Assembly (NCBI RefSeq): GCF_001854225.1 | Contig: NZ_CP015208.1 | Coordinates: forward strand, 1,178,001-1,242,000 | Source: Candidatus Rhodoluna planktonica | GTDB taxonomy: Bacteria; Actinomycetota; Actinomycetes; Actinomycetales; Microbacteriaceae | Direction of reading: 5' to 3' | DNA: 64,000 bases | In this document: positions 10,422-18,598 of the stretch, one piece after another | Numbering within the stretch: position 1 is the first letter of the stretch | Layout of the letters: every line of letters begins with the position of its first letter | Notes under the pieces: generated by a model | The model's database searches: none | Seen by the model: only the letters and a program-made list of their open reading frames with translations | Told to the model about the DNA's origin: nothing | Program-made: the position numbers and the translations under genes

Positions 10422-10725
10422 CTTGACTCGCTCTCGTTCTTTTCGCGCAGTATTACGCGAAAGGCTTAGTAGCACTACGAATGTTGCACCACTGTTTTTT
10501 TATCAAGGCTCCGACCCACGCTCCCGGGCGTGTCGCGCTACTAGCGCTTTCAAACTCGAAAAAATGAGTCGGTAAAGTTTGTTGTTCAGCTGCGGCCGGC
10601 CCCACCTAAACCGGTGGTTCACTTCGCCTGCAGTGGATCGCGCCAGAAAGCGCGACAACTCACGAACTTGTCAATCTTGCCACATTCGCCCGTGTCAATG
10701 CAAATCTAATTTGTAGTATTGCGAT
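10422..10725. promoter_or_regulatory. Divergent intergenic region: S10 operon leader and decarboxylase promoter
   Basis: About 300 bases without a gene between rpsJ (minus) and the decarboxylase (plus). It contains several small dyads, for example TCGCGC-cagaaa-GCGCGA and GCGCT-act-AGCGC. TTGACA-like hexamers occur on the minus strand, but I see no convincing -10 partner. For the plus-strand gene, TAGTAT lies exactly six bases before its ATG, with no ribosome site, which suggests a leaderless transcript. The long S10 leader may serve autogenous control; that is inference. Confidence 0.45.
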
Positions 10726-12135
10726 ATGACCGAGACAAAGGGGTTGCGGTTCTCTGAATCACGCGACCAAATTCTGGCAAATTTAGCCGATCAAGTAGGG
10801 CACATCTGGGCCGGCTTTGATGAGGCACGAGACTCTGAGCCCGAACTGGATGAAAAATCGCGGCAGCTGCTAGCGCTGGCATTGCCCGAAGTCGGGCTGG
10901 GCGAAGGTCAATCGATTGACCAGGCACTGTCGCTGCTAGATCAGTCAACTGCCCAATCACGACCAAGATTCTTCGCCTACATCGGTTCATCTGGCCTTGA
11001 GATAGGTGCAATCGCAGATTTTCTGGCATCTTCCTACGACATAAATTTGGCGGTCGATTCGGGCGCAGCCAGCATGCTCGAGTATCAGACCGCCGCCTGG
11101 GTCGGTGACTTCATCGGCTATAAAAATGCCAAAGGACTATTTGCCAGCGGTGGGACAATCAGCAACATCACTGCACTGGCCGCTGCCCGAACCAGGGCAC
11201 TCCCCGATTCAAGAAAATCTGGGGTAGCCACGCCGGTGGCCATCTACTGCTCGGCAGAGGCACACTATTCAAATGTGCGAGCGGTTGAACTGCTCGGCCT
11301 GGGGGCCGACTCTATTCGTTCGATTCCGATTGATGAAAGCCGCAAAATGCGGGTTGACGCTTTGGAGTCTGCGATCAGCAGCGACATTGCCGCCGGCATC
11401 GTGCCAATCGCAATTATTGCCTCGGCCGGCACAACCCTGACCGGAGCTGTTGACCCGCTGCGTGAGATTGCTCAGCTAGCCAAGGCTCACAACATTTGGC
11501 TACATGTCGATGGCGCCTACGGTGCCCCAGCTGCCAGCACAGAATTCGTTGGTGATCTGTTTGACGGCATTGATCTTGCCGATTCGGTGACCATCGATGC
11601 TCACAAGTGGTTATTTGTTCCGAAGGCCTGCAGCATTTTGCTGGTGAAAGAGTTGCGTCACCTGCACCACACTTTCAGCCATGATGAGGCTTACATGCCC
11701 CACGACAGTGAAAACTACAACCCGGTCGATCTGACTCTTGAGTATTCCCGCCCGCTGCGCGCCCTAAAGATGTGGATGGGCTTCTACGCTCACGGAGCTG
11801 AGGAATTTCGAGCAGCAATAACCGGGAACCTGCAGCTTGCCCAGGCAACCTATGCCAGAGCCAAGGCCGATCCAAACTTTAGAGTCTTGCCCAATGCCCC
11901 GCAGTTGTCGATTGTGCCGATTCAATACTGCCCACCCGGCGTGGCAGATGTCAGCGCACACAACAAAGCGCTTTGCCTAGAAATTGTTAAGGATGGCCGC
12001 ATCTATATTTCGCCAGCGGTCATTGATGGCGAAGTCTGGTTGCGCCCCTGCTACACCAATTTCCGGACCAGCGAACGCGACATTGAAATCATGTTCGAGG
12101 TAATCGAAGAGTTGAGTGCGAAACTACTCGCCTAG
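10726..12135 (+). CDS. PLP-dependent group II (aromatic-L-amino-acid type) decarboxylase
   Basis: Fold-type I PLP enzyme of the group II decarboxylase family (aromatic amino acid, tyrosine, glutamate and related decarboxylases), removing CO2 from an amino acid to give an amine. 469 residues, normal length. Visible motifs are HVDGAYGAP (cofactor-ring Asp) and SVTIDAHKWLFVPK with the probable Schiff-base Lys near residue 294; a substrate-side His block (CSAEAHYSN) sits earlier. The ATG has no ribosome site but a TAGTAT six bases upstream, suggesting leaderless translation. It ends 12 bases inside the convergent aldehyde dehydrogenase gene. Given the neighbouring homoprotocatechuate-type ring-cleavage genes, an aromatic substrate (Tyr, DOPA, Phe) is plausible but not shown. 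Confidence 0.85.
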   Translation: MTETKGLRFSESRDQILANLADQVGHIWAGFDEARDSEPELDEKSRQLLALALPEVGLGEGQSIDQALSLLDQSTAQSRPRFFAYIGSSGLEIGAIADFLASSYDINLAVDSGAASMLEYQTAAWVGDFIGYKNAKGLFASGGTISNITALAAARTRALPDSRKSGVATPVAIYCSAEAHYSNVRAVELLGLGADSIRSIPIDESRKMRVDALESAISSDIAAGIVPIAIIASAGTTLTGAVDPLREIAQLAKAHNIWLHVDGAYGAPAASTEFVGDLFDGIDLADSVTIDAHKWLFVPKACSILLVKELRHLHHTFSHDEAYMPHDSENYNPVDLTLEYSRPLRALKMWMGFYAHGAEEFRAAITGNLQLAQATYARAKADPNFRVLPNAPQLSIVPIQYCPPGVADVSAHNKALCLEIVKDGRIYISPAVIDGEVWLRPCYTNFRTSERDIEIMFEVIEELSAKLLA

Positions 12136-13560
12136 CCAACTCATCACGTGCTTGATGCGCGTGTAATCTTCGAAACCGTACTGCGACAGATCTTTGCCGT
12201 ATCCCGAGTGCTTGAAACCACCGTGTGGCATTTCGGCAGCAAGCGGGCCATGGTTATTGATCCAAACACAACCGAAGTTCAAGTCTCTAGAGAAGCGCAT
12301 CGCGCGAGTGTGGTCGTTAGTCCAGACCGATGAGGCGAGTGCGTACTTCACATCGTTTGCGTTGCGCAAAGCCTCTTCGTCATCCTTGAAGGTCTGCACG
12401 GTAACAACCGGACCAAAAATTTCATCTTGAACGTGCTCGTCGGTCTGCTTTAGGCCCGACAAAATTGTTGCCGCGTGGAAGTAGCCACCGTTACCGATTG
12501 GGTCGTTGCCACCCAAAACCACTTCGGCGTAGTCAGGTAGGCGATCTACGAAACCGCGCACTCGCTCGAGCTGGCTGGCATTGTTGACGGCGCCGAACAG
12601 AATATCTTCACGTTCTGGAGTGCCGGTCTTACCGTTTTTGATGACTGCCTCTTTGAACAGAGCCAGGAATTCATCCTTGACGCTTTCGTGCACCAGGTAG
12701 CGGGTTGCTGCGGTGCAGTCTTGACCACCGTTGTAGAACGATGCTTCAACTAGGTTGTTAGCTGCACGCTGCAAATCAGCATCGGCAAAAATGAGCACCG
12801 GAGCCTTGCCACCAAGTTCGAGGTGAACTCGCTTGACGTCAGCAGCTGCCGACTTGGCAACTTCCATTCCGGCTCGTACCGAACCGGTGATGGCGATCAT
12901 CTGAGGAATCTCATTTTCCACGATGGCGCGACCGGTATTGCGATCTCCGGTAACCACGTTGAAAACACCGGCTGGCAAAAACTCGGCTGCAATTTCAGCA
13001 ATCAGCAGGGTTACAGCGGGGGTGGTGTCTGAAGGCTTTAGCACGATGGTGTTTCCAGCGGCAATTGCCGGCGCAAATTTCCAGGTAGCCATTACCAGCG
13101 GATAGTTCCACGGTGTGATTTGACCGATTACACCGATCGGTTCGCGTCGAATCGATGAGGTGTGGTTGCGAACGTATTCGGCACTGGCGCGGCCTTCAAG
13201 GTTTCGAGCGGCACCGGCAAAAAACCTAATCTGGTTAACTGATCCGCGAACCTCGCCGCGAGCCATATTCAGTGGCTTACCGGTATCTCGAGACTCGACC
13301 GCAGCAATTTCGTCGGCACGCTTCTCAAAGGCATCAGCGATTTTTAGAAGCGCCAACTGGCGTTCACCCGGAGTGGTCAAACGCCACTGCTCAAAAGCTT
13401 TTTCAGCTGCTTTATAGGCATCAGCTACATCTTGCTCATTTGAGTTAGGCGCACTGGTGTAGGCCAGACCCGTAGCCGGTTCGAAGATCTCGCTTGCCGA
13501 ATCGCTTTTTGATTCGACGTAGCTGCCGTTGATGAAGTTTTTCAGTACCTGTTCGGTCAT
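12124..13560 (-). CDS. NAD(P)-dependent aldehyde dehydrogenase, gamma-aminobutyraldehyde dehydrogenase (PatD/YdcW)-like
   Basis: Oxidises an aldehyde to a carboxylate. 478 residues with the whole ALDH set: substrate-entrance IGVIGQITPWNYPLVMATWK, catalytic Glu block HLELGGKAP and catalytic Cys in NGGQDCTAATR (near residue 282), followed by EIFGPVVTVQTF. The GQDCTAA context, the HTSSIRREPIG block and the C-terminal GYGKDLSQYGFEDYTRIKHV match PatD/YdcW 4-aminobutyraldehyde dehydrogenases better than other ALDHs. It is the last gene of the minus-strand operon headed by the HpaE-like gene, with its ATG adjoining the stop of the small gene before it. In this setting it could oxidise the aldehyde released from an amine, for example an arylacetaldehyde; the true substrate is unknown. 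Confidence 0.88.
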   Translation of the reverse strand: MTEQVLKNFINGSYVESKSDSASEIFEPATGLAYTSAPNSNEQDVADAYKAAEKAFEQWRLTTPGERQLALLKIADAFEKRADEIAAVESRDTGKPLNMARGEVRGSVNQIRFFAGAARNLEGRASAEYVRNHTSSIRREPIGVIGQITPWNYPLVMATWKFAPAIAAGNTIVLKPSDTTPAVTLLIAEIAAEFLPAGVFNVVTGDRNTGRAIVENEIPQMIAITGSVRAGMEVAKSAAADVKRVHLELGGKAPVLIFADADLQRAANNLVEASFYNGGQDCTAATRYLVHESVKDEFLALFKEAVIKNGKTGTPEREDILFGAVNNASQLERVRGFVDRLPDYAEVVLGGNDPIGNGGYFHAATILSGLKQTDEHVQDEIFGPVVTVQTFKDDEEALRNANDVKYALASSVWTNDHTRAMRFSRDLNFGCVWINNHGPLAAEMPHGGFKHSGYGKDLSQYGFEDYTRIKHVMSWLGE

Positions 13561-13826
13561 TAGCGAGCTCGTTTATTCATCAAAGCCATTCCAATGGCCA
13601 ACTGGGCACGGTGTAGCCGAGTTACCAGTTCACCCTGTCGGATGCCAAGCGCCTGCGAAACATCTGACATGGTGCGCTTTTCGTAAAGGATGCCCATGGC
13701 CACGTCGCGAAGTGCTGGTGGCAGAGTTTCGATTGCAGCCTTTACATCGGCAGCAGGCAGTTTGGAAAGGTCGGGGGTTTCTTCGTCTTCAAACGAAATG
13801 TCTAAATCGAAAAATGAATTCGCCAT
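13560..13826 (-). CDS. Small protein resembling a stand-alone sigma-70 region 4 helix-turn-helix
   Basis: 88 residues, family not firmly identified. After an acidic N-terminus (SFFDLDISFEDEETPDLSKL) the segment TLPPALRDVAMGILYEKRTMSDVSQALGIRQGELVTRLHRAQLAIG has the pattern of sigma region 4: LPP..R, a first helix, then a helix-turn-helix ending in the typical T/SRLHRA. No region 2 precedes it. The gene is wedged between ferredoxin reductase (8-base gap) and the PatD-like gene (shared base), so it is co-transcribed with catabolic genes. It could be a regulator, an anti-sigma or RNA polymerase partner, or simply a small actinobacterial protein of unrelated role. Confidence 0.7.
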   Translation of the reverse strand: MANSFFDLDISFEDEETPDLSKLPAADVKAAIETLPPALRDVAMGILYEKRTMSDVSQALGIRQGELVTRLHRAQLAIGMALMNKRAR

Positions 13827-13834
13827 TGTTTTAC

Positions 13835-15037
13835 CTATCTCTCAAACTCTTTACGGTAACCCTGAACTACCGAACGAAGACCAATGCCGGCTACGCCGAC
13901 AAGAACATTATTGCGGCGATATTCAAACACGCAGTCGCCGCTAATCTCACCCTGAACCAGTTGGATGTCATCGGCCAACCCAAGTAAGCCAAAGGCCAGA
14001 ATGTGCATGTCGAACTGATCGCTCCAGAACGATGGAATCGGTTTGAACGGTTTAGCCAGCAAGTCAGCCAGGCTTTCATCGTTCTTGCTCTGCGCAGCAA
14101 TGATCTGGCCAACATGCTTGGCGCACTCGGTCGGAATATTCCAGTGCTCAACCCGTCTCGGGGTTGAATCAAAAATCGGATTTGGAAACTTCGCGATGTC
14201 GCCGACCACGAAAACGTTTTCCCAGCTGCTACCCGACTCTTTCAAAGCTCTAAGTGAAGAGTCGGTCTCGATACCGTCGCTGTTCACGATGTCGTTGCCA
14301 TCAAGCCATTCGGCATTGGTGTTCGAGCCAATCGCCTCGATAAAAACATCGCACACTAAGGTTTCGCCACTGCCCAACTGCACCGCAGTCACCCGATCGG
14401 TACCGACCAAGTCATCGACCTCGGTTTCCATCAGAAAACGAACACCGTTTTCTTCTTGACGACGCTTCACCTCAGCGGCGAGCGCCTCCCCTAGCGGACG
14501 ACGAATTGGCAGTTTTCCGGGTGCTACCACGGTAACTTCGCAACCGAGTTTGCGCGCGGTCGCAGCGGTTTCGCAGCCGATAAAACCGGCTCCGAGAACA
14601 ACCACTTTGGTGCCGGGCTGCAATTCGGAGCGCAGTGCTAGGGCGTCATCGAGCGAGCGGATTACGTGGCGACCGATTTCAATATCGTTGGGATATTTTT
14701 GTCGCTTCGGACGCAATCCGGTGGCAATAACCAAAGCCGAATACTCAACTTTTTCGCCACCGTCGATGGTGACGGTTTGAGCTTCGAGATCGGCTGAAAT
14801 TACTTTTTTGCCCAGCTTCCAGACCACATCTTCAACCGCAGGCCGAATCGGAAAAGCCACCGCTTCGTGGCTTACCTCTGCGGCCAGCACCTCTTTAGAA
14901 AGGGGCGGGCGGTTGTAGGGTGCGTAGGGCTCGTCACCGATGGCAACAATTTCTCCGAGGTAGCCAAAACGTCGCAGTGATTCTGCTGTTCGCAGCCCTC
15001 CCATAGAGGCGCCAACGATTACAACTGGCTTAGACAT
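13835..15037 (-). CDS. FAD-dependent NAD(P)H:ferredoxin reductase (P450/dioxygenase electron-transfer type)
   Basis: Moves electrons from NAD(P)H to a ferredoxin. 400 residues, usual for the putidaredoxin-reductase/rhodocoxin-reductase family. The FAD-binding fold is at the N-terminus (VVIVGASMGGLRTAESLRRF), an NAD-binding GAGFIGCETA motif lies near residue 150, the second FAD motif VFVVGDIAKFP near 275-285, and a reductase C-terminal domain follows (FWSDQFDMHILAFG). It is 20 bases downstream of the [3Fe-4S] ferredoxin gene, so the two plus the P450 at 19975 make a complete class I P450 system. Confidence 0.92.
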   Translation of the reverse strand: MSKPVVIVGASMGGLRTAESLRRFGYLGEIVAIGDEPYAPYNRPPLSKEVLAAEVSHEAVAFPIRPAVEDVVWKLGKKVISADLEAQTVTIDGGEKVEYSALVIATGLRPKRQKYPNDIEIGRHVIRSLDDALALRSELQPGTKVVVLGAGFIGCETAATARKLGCEVTVVAPGKLPIRRPLGEALAAEVKRRQEENGVRFLMETEVDDLVGTDRVTAVQLGSGETLVCDVFIEAIGSNTNAEWLDGNDIVNSDGIETDSSLRALKESGSSWENVFVVGDIAKFPNPIFDSTPRRVEHWNIPTECAKHVGQIIAAQSKNDESLADLLAKPFKPIPSFWSDQFDMHILAFGLLGLADDIQLVQGEISGDCVFEYRRNNVLVGVAGIGLRSVVQGYRKEFER

Positions 15038-15057
15038 TTATAACTACCCGTGAAAAA

Positions 15058-15249
15058 TTAGTCGACGATAAAAATTGCCTGCATTGGGCAGACGTCAATT
15101 GCTGCCTCGATGTTGGCGCGCTCTGAATCGTCAGCGGTCGCGGTGTACTCGAGCTTGTCATCCTCGTTGAGGCGGAATACTTCTGGAGCTTCGAATACAC
15201 ACTGGCCATAGTGCTGGCACTTGGTCATATCAACATTGATTTTGATCAT
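15058..15249 (-). CDS. [3Fe-4S] ferredoxin of P450-partner type
   Basis: 63-residue small electron carrier. Three cysteines are visible: C11 and C17 in KCQHYGQCVFEAPEVF and C54 in DVCPMQAI. The residue at the position of a fourth cluster Cys is His13/Tyr14, the pattern of actinobacterial [3Fe-4S] ferredoxins that serve P450s. The APEVF and CPMQAI flanks are typical. It lies between the FAH-family gene (no gap) and the ferredoxin reductase, and probably carries electrons from that reductase to the P450. Confidence 0.93.
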   Translation of the reverse strand: MIKINVDMTKCQHYGQCVFEAPEVFRLNEDDKLEYTATADDSERANIEAAIDVCPMQAIFIVD

Positions 15250-16125
15250 TTACTTTTCCTCTACAGTCGATGGGTATAGGTCTTTGGATGGGGTGCGGAT
15301 TCCGCGGAATTCCCAGTCGCCACCGAGCGCCGTAGAGATAACCTCTTCGCTCTCGGTTGGCTGGGCACCAACGTCGGCTCGAATACCGGTTGGACCCACA
15401 ACAATGCGGTTGGTCAATCGACCTAGGCCTTCAACTTCAACCTCGACAACATCACCTGGAAATACCGGGCGAGAGTTGGCGGGGGTTCCTGAATAGAGCA
15501 TGTCGCCAGGCAGCAAAGTGATGGTGCGAGCGATGTCGGCGACTAGGTAGTGCATGTTCCACTCCATGTTGTCGGTGTTGTCTTCTTGACGGACTTCACC
15601 GTTTACATAGGTGCGAATGGTTTTGTTGCGGAAATCCCAGTCGGTAACCAGGCCTGGACCAACCGGCGCCAAAGTGTCTGAGCCTTTCACGCGCAACATC
15701 GAACCGGCATCGGTGTCTCTGAAGTCGTGCAAGCCAAAGTCATTGCCCACCGAGTAACCGGCAATGTAGTCGCCAGCTTCTTCTGGTGAAATGTTGCGGC
15801 AGGTTTTGCCGATCACAATTACGATTTCGCCTTCGTAGTTCAACCACTTGCAACCATCTGGGCGAACAACTGCACCGTTGTGCGAGTTGAGCGCGGTAAC
15901 CGGCTTCATGAAATAGGTAGGTGCTGGCGGCAACTTGGTCATGAACTCTTTGGTGCGAGAGTCGTAGTTCAAATGCACGGCGATGATTTTGGTTGGCTCT
16001 GCGGGTGGCAGGTGGTGCGCATCTGAAATGGCAACCACGCGACCGTCCGGGGCAATAAGTTCTTCACCACGGCGAACTACCTGCACCGGGTAGCCGTCAA
16101 GCAAAATCCGACGATATTCAGTCAC
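15250..16125 (-). CDS. Fumarylacetoacetate-hydrolase-family protein, HpaG/HpcE-like isomerase/decarboxylase
   Basis: FAH-fold enzyme acting on a 2-oxo/2-hydroxy dienoate after ring cleavage. In the homoprotocatechuate pathway HpaG decarboxylates and isomerises 5-carboxymethyl-2-oxo-hex-3-ene-1,6-dioate. The C-terminal FAH domain shows metal-site acidic residues in LNYEGEIVIVIGK and GNDFGLHDFRDTDAGS, and TLLPGDMLYSGTP near the end. The longer possible frame runs far into the dioxygenase gene; a GTG at 16125 (VTEYRRILLDG) overlapping the dioxygenase stop by 8 bases is the likely start, giving 291 residues. Neighbours upstream are the extradiol dioxygenase and dehydrogenase of the same pathway. 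A hydratase role cannot be excluded. Confidence 0.87.
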   Translation of the reverse strand: MTEYRRILLDGYPVQVVRRGEELIAPDGRVVAISDAHHLPPAEPTKIIAVHLNYDSRTKEFMTKLPPAPTYFMKPVTALNSHNGAVVRPDGCKWLNYEGEIVIVIGKTCRNISPEEAGDYIAGYSVGNDFGLHDFRDTDAGSMLRVKGSDTLAPVGPGLVTDWDFRNKTIRTYVNGEVRQEDNTDNMEWNMHYLVADIARTITLLPGDMLYSGTPANSRPVFPGDVVEVEVEGLGRLTNRIVVGPTGIRADVGAQPTESEEVISTALGGDWEFRGIRTPSKDLYPSTVEEK

Positions 16126-17029
16126 GAGAAAGCACCAAATCCTTAGGCTGAGGGAAGCCACCTTCTGGCTTGGGGAACCAGACGTGCACCTGACCGGTGC
16201 CCACCGAGTTTTCATACTCGCTGTAAAGCTCTCCCTTTGCGGTGAGTGCCTCTTCGCCCAACGCACCAGCCATGGCTAGGTAGTGGAAGAATCCCGCTTC
16301 AGGCTTGTACTTTCTGAAGTTTTCGAAGTCGTCAAGAATTGCGGCGTGGTCGCCGTTCTTCATCCACTCGAGTACCTGCAGATCGTAGGCGTAAGCCTCT
16401 GGCGAGTAAATGTGAATTGGGTCGCTGGCCTCGTGCTTGCGTAGGTCACGCAATTTGTGGAAGGTGTGCGACAGTGCACCCGAACCAACGATCAAAACTT
16501 TGCGGTCGGTTTCGCGAATTGCTTCACCAATGGCTCGACCAGCGCGAATGAAGTCTTCTGGGGTTGCGGTTTGGCAAACAGACATGCTGATCCAGCGCTT
16601 TTCATCTAGCCCACGACCTAGGTAGTGCCAAAGGTTTATCGTGGCGTAGAAAATTGGCAGGTGAGGGTCGGCAATTGGGGTGATCCAGGTGCCGTTCTTC
16701 TCATCCTTTGAGGCGATTGCCTGAGCTAGCTCAGGGTCACCCTTGATTGAATAAGGGATTTGGGTCATGCCGCGAGGAAGCTCTTCCGAGGTAAACAAAC
16801 CTGAACGCTCGGCAGCCGAGGTGATGACGAATTCGACGGTGGTTGCCCAGTGTGAGTCGAGCACAATAACTGTGTCGTAATCGAGGGTTTCGAAGACATC
16901 CTTGCGGAGTTTCTTGAGCCCTGGCACCAAACTGATTTCTTTGCCATCGTTCAGATCTTTACGAACTGCCTCAGGCAACATAATCGTTGGGACGTGGGCA
17001 AGGATTGCTGCACCTACTACTTCACCCAT
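16118..17029 (-). CDS. hpaD: Class III (LigB-type) extradiol ring-cleavage dioxygenase, homoprotocatechuate 2,3-dioxygenase-like
   Basis: Fe(II) dioxygenase that opens a catecholic ring next to the diol. 303 residues. His12 (GAAILAHVPTIM) and His60 (VIVLDSHWATT) stand where the LigB family has its iron-binding histidines; the third ligand, a Glu, should lie in the C-terminal third. SGALSHTFH carries a catalytic-type His, and the end NSVGTGQVHVWFP matches the SGTGQVN terminus of enterobacterial HpaD/HpcB. Hence 3,4-dihydroxyphenylacetate is the best guess for substrate. It lies 3 bases after the HpaE-like gene in one operon. No gene for the flavin hydroxylase HpaBC is in the window. Confidence 0.88.
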   Translation of the reverse strand: MGEVVGAAILAHVPTIMLPEAVRKDLNDGKEISLVPGLKKLRKDVFETLDYDTVIVLDSHWATTVEFVITSAAERSGLFTSEELPRGMTQIPYSIKGDPELAQAIASKDEKNGTWITPIADPHLPIFYATINLWHYLGRGLDEKRWISMSVCQTATPEDFIRAGRAIGEAIRETDRKVLIVGSGALSHTFHKLRDLRKHEASDPIHIYSPEAYAYDLQVLEWMKNGDHAAILDDFENFRKYKPEAGFFHYLAMAGALGEEALTAKGELYSEYENSVGTGQVHVWFPKPEGGFPQPKDLVLSRD

Positions 17030-17032
17030 TTT

Positions 17033-18496
17033 TTATTCCTTCCATCCGTTTGGTGAAAACACCGTGTTCTTTACATCAGCGTAGAAATCAAATGACCAGG
17101 TTCCGCCATCGCGGCCAATACCTGACTTGCGAGAACCACCGAATGGTGCTCGAAGATCACGAACAAAGAAGCAGTTGACCCAGATGGTTCCGGCAACCAA
17201 TTTGTCGGTAATTTTTTTAGCGTGCTCGCGGTCGCCCGAAACAACCACTGCGGCGAGGCCAAATTCGGTACCGTTAGCCATCTCGAGGGCTTGTTCATCA
17301 TTGCTAAAGGTCTGCATGGCCAATACCGGACCAAAGATTTCTTGAGTAACGATTTCGCTGCCCGGAGTTGGGTCTTTCACCAAAGTTGGCTTGAAGTAGA
17401 GGCCACCCAAATCTGAGTTTGGGCCACCACCCATGACAATGTTGGCGCCCTCATCTTTAGCGCGGTCGACGAAGCCTTTGATGCGGTCGAAGTGAACCTG
17501 GTGAATCTGAGGACCGATATCGGTGTCTTCATCGCGGGGGTCACCCTGCTTTAGAGCTGCTGCCTTTTCGGCGAATTTTTGAGCGAACTCATCGGCAACT
17601 GACTCGTGAACCAATATTCTTGTGCCGGATAAGCACACCTGGCCGGCGTTGTCATACTGCTCAACTGCCAAAGTGGCTGCCAAATCAAGGTCTGCGTCTT
17701 CAAGCACGACCAGTGGGCTCTTGCCACCCAACTCAAAACTAACCGGGGTGAGGTTATCGGCTGCGGCGTGGGCGATGATCTTCGCAGTTGGTACCGAACC
17801 GGTAAATGAAATTCGTGAAATCTCTGGATGCGCGGTCAGTGCTGCCCCAGCCTCACGACCGAAACCAAAGACCACGTTGAAAACTCCGTCGGGAATTCCG
17901 GCCTTCTTGGTTAGGTCTGCAAAGAAGCTAGCGGTAAGTGGGGTCCACTCGGCCGGCTTCAAAACTACTGTGTCACCGGCGGCAAGGGCAGGGCCAATTT
18001 TCCAGGTGGCCAACATTAGCGGTGCGTTCCAAGGAGTGATCAGCACAGCAACACCCGATGGATCCCAAGAAACGTTGTTGGTGTGGCCGCGGGTTTCAAA
18101 AGGCTCGTGGTGCAACTGGTTGATTGCCCAGTCGGCAAAGAAACGAATGTTCATAGCCACGCGAGGCATCACGCCACGACGGTGCGAACGCAACAGAGAA
18201 CCGTTGTCTAAGGTTTCGATGTTGGCTAAAACTTCGATGTTTTCTTCGATCAGGTCGGCAAGCTTGAAAAGTAGCTCGCCGCGCTTTTGTGGGCCCATGT
18301 TGGCCCATTCCGGGAAGGCAGCCTTTGCTGCTTTCACGGCCAAGTCGGCGTCGGCAGCATCACCGCGAGCAAATTCACCCAGAAAGGAGCCATCAATTGG
18401 TGAAGTGTTCTTGTAGGTATCTTTAGCGGCAACTCGCTGACCATTGATGTAATGGCGCGTGTCGATGTCAACACCAAAAACATTGACAGTTGTCAT
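17033..18496 (-). CDS. hpaE: Aldehyde dehydrogenase, 5-carboxymethyl-2-hydroxymuconate-semialdehyde dehydrogenase (HpaE)-like
   Basis: Second step after extradiol cleavage of homoprotocatechuate: oxidises the semialdehyde to the dicarboxylate. 487 residues with VLITPWNAPLMLATWKIGPA, catalytic Glu in SFELGGKSP, catalytic Cys near residue 288 in NAGQVCLSGTR, and EIFGPVLAMQTF. The HYINGQ N-terminus and GQVCLSGTR favour HpaE over betaine-aldehyde-type enzymes. It is the first gene of the seven-gene minus-strand operon; its ATG follows an AGGAG site, and a 20-bp perfect-armed dyad lies 22-41 bases before the start. Confidence 0.87.
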   Translation of the reverse strand: MTTVNVFGVDIDTRHYINGQRVAAKDTYKNTSPIDGSFLGEFARGDAADADLAVKAAKAAFPEWANMGPQKRGELLFKLADLIEENIEVLANIETLDNGSLLRSHRRGVMPRVAMNIRFFADWAINQLHHEPFETRGHTNNVSWDPSGVAVLITPWNAPLMLATWKIGPALAAGDTVVLKPAEWTPLTASFFADLTKKAGIPDGVFNVVFGFGREAGAALTAHPEISRISFTGSVPTAKIIAHAAADNLTPVSFELGGKSPLVVLEDADLDLAATLAVEQYDNAGQVCLSGTRILVHESVADEFAQKFAEKAAALKQGDPRDEDTDIGPQIHQVHFDRIKGFVDRAKDEGANIVMGGGPNSDLGGLYFKPTLVKDPTPGSEIVTQEIFGPVLAMQTFSNDEQALEMANGTEFGLAAVVVSGDREHAKKITDKLVAGTIWVNCFFVRDLRAPFGGSRKSGIGRDGGTWSFDFYADVKNTVFSPNGWKE

Positions 18497-18517
18497 ATCT
18501 CGATACTCTCCTATGAG

Positions 18518-18537
18518 TTCATTCGGATGCTAATGAA
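18518..18537. promoter_or_regulatory. Putative operator A, hpaE/puuD-like intergenic region
   Basis: TTCATTCGGATGCTAATGAA on the plus strand: perfect 6-base arms (TTCATT/AATGAA) round a symmetric core. It shares ATTCGGATGCTAA with the site before the P450. Read towards hpaE it contains TAGCAT, a possible -10, so a bound repressor would block RNA polymerase. The MarR protein at 19312 is the obvious candidate binder (inference). Confidence 0.72.
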
Positions 18538-18598
18538 TTACATTACGCCATAGTATGTAACAGTAAAGCCAGGATTTATAACAATTTTGGAGGCAATC

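Noticed and set aside
10640-10715. A copy of the island dyad before the decarboxylase
   Set aside because: ATTCGCCCGTGTCAATG shares a few positions with the weak site before the ADC-family gene, but the arms do not pair well; not better than chance.
16126-16266. Long N-terminal extension of the FAH-family gene
   Set aside because: It lies wholly inside the dioxygenase gene in another frame, shows no family similarity, and a GTG at the gene junction gives the expected length.
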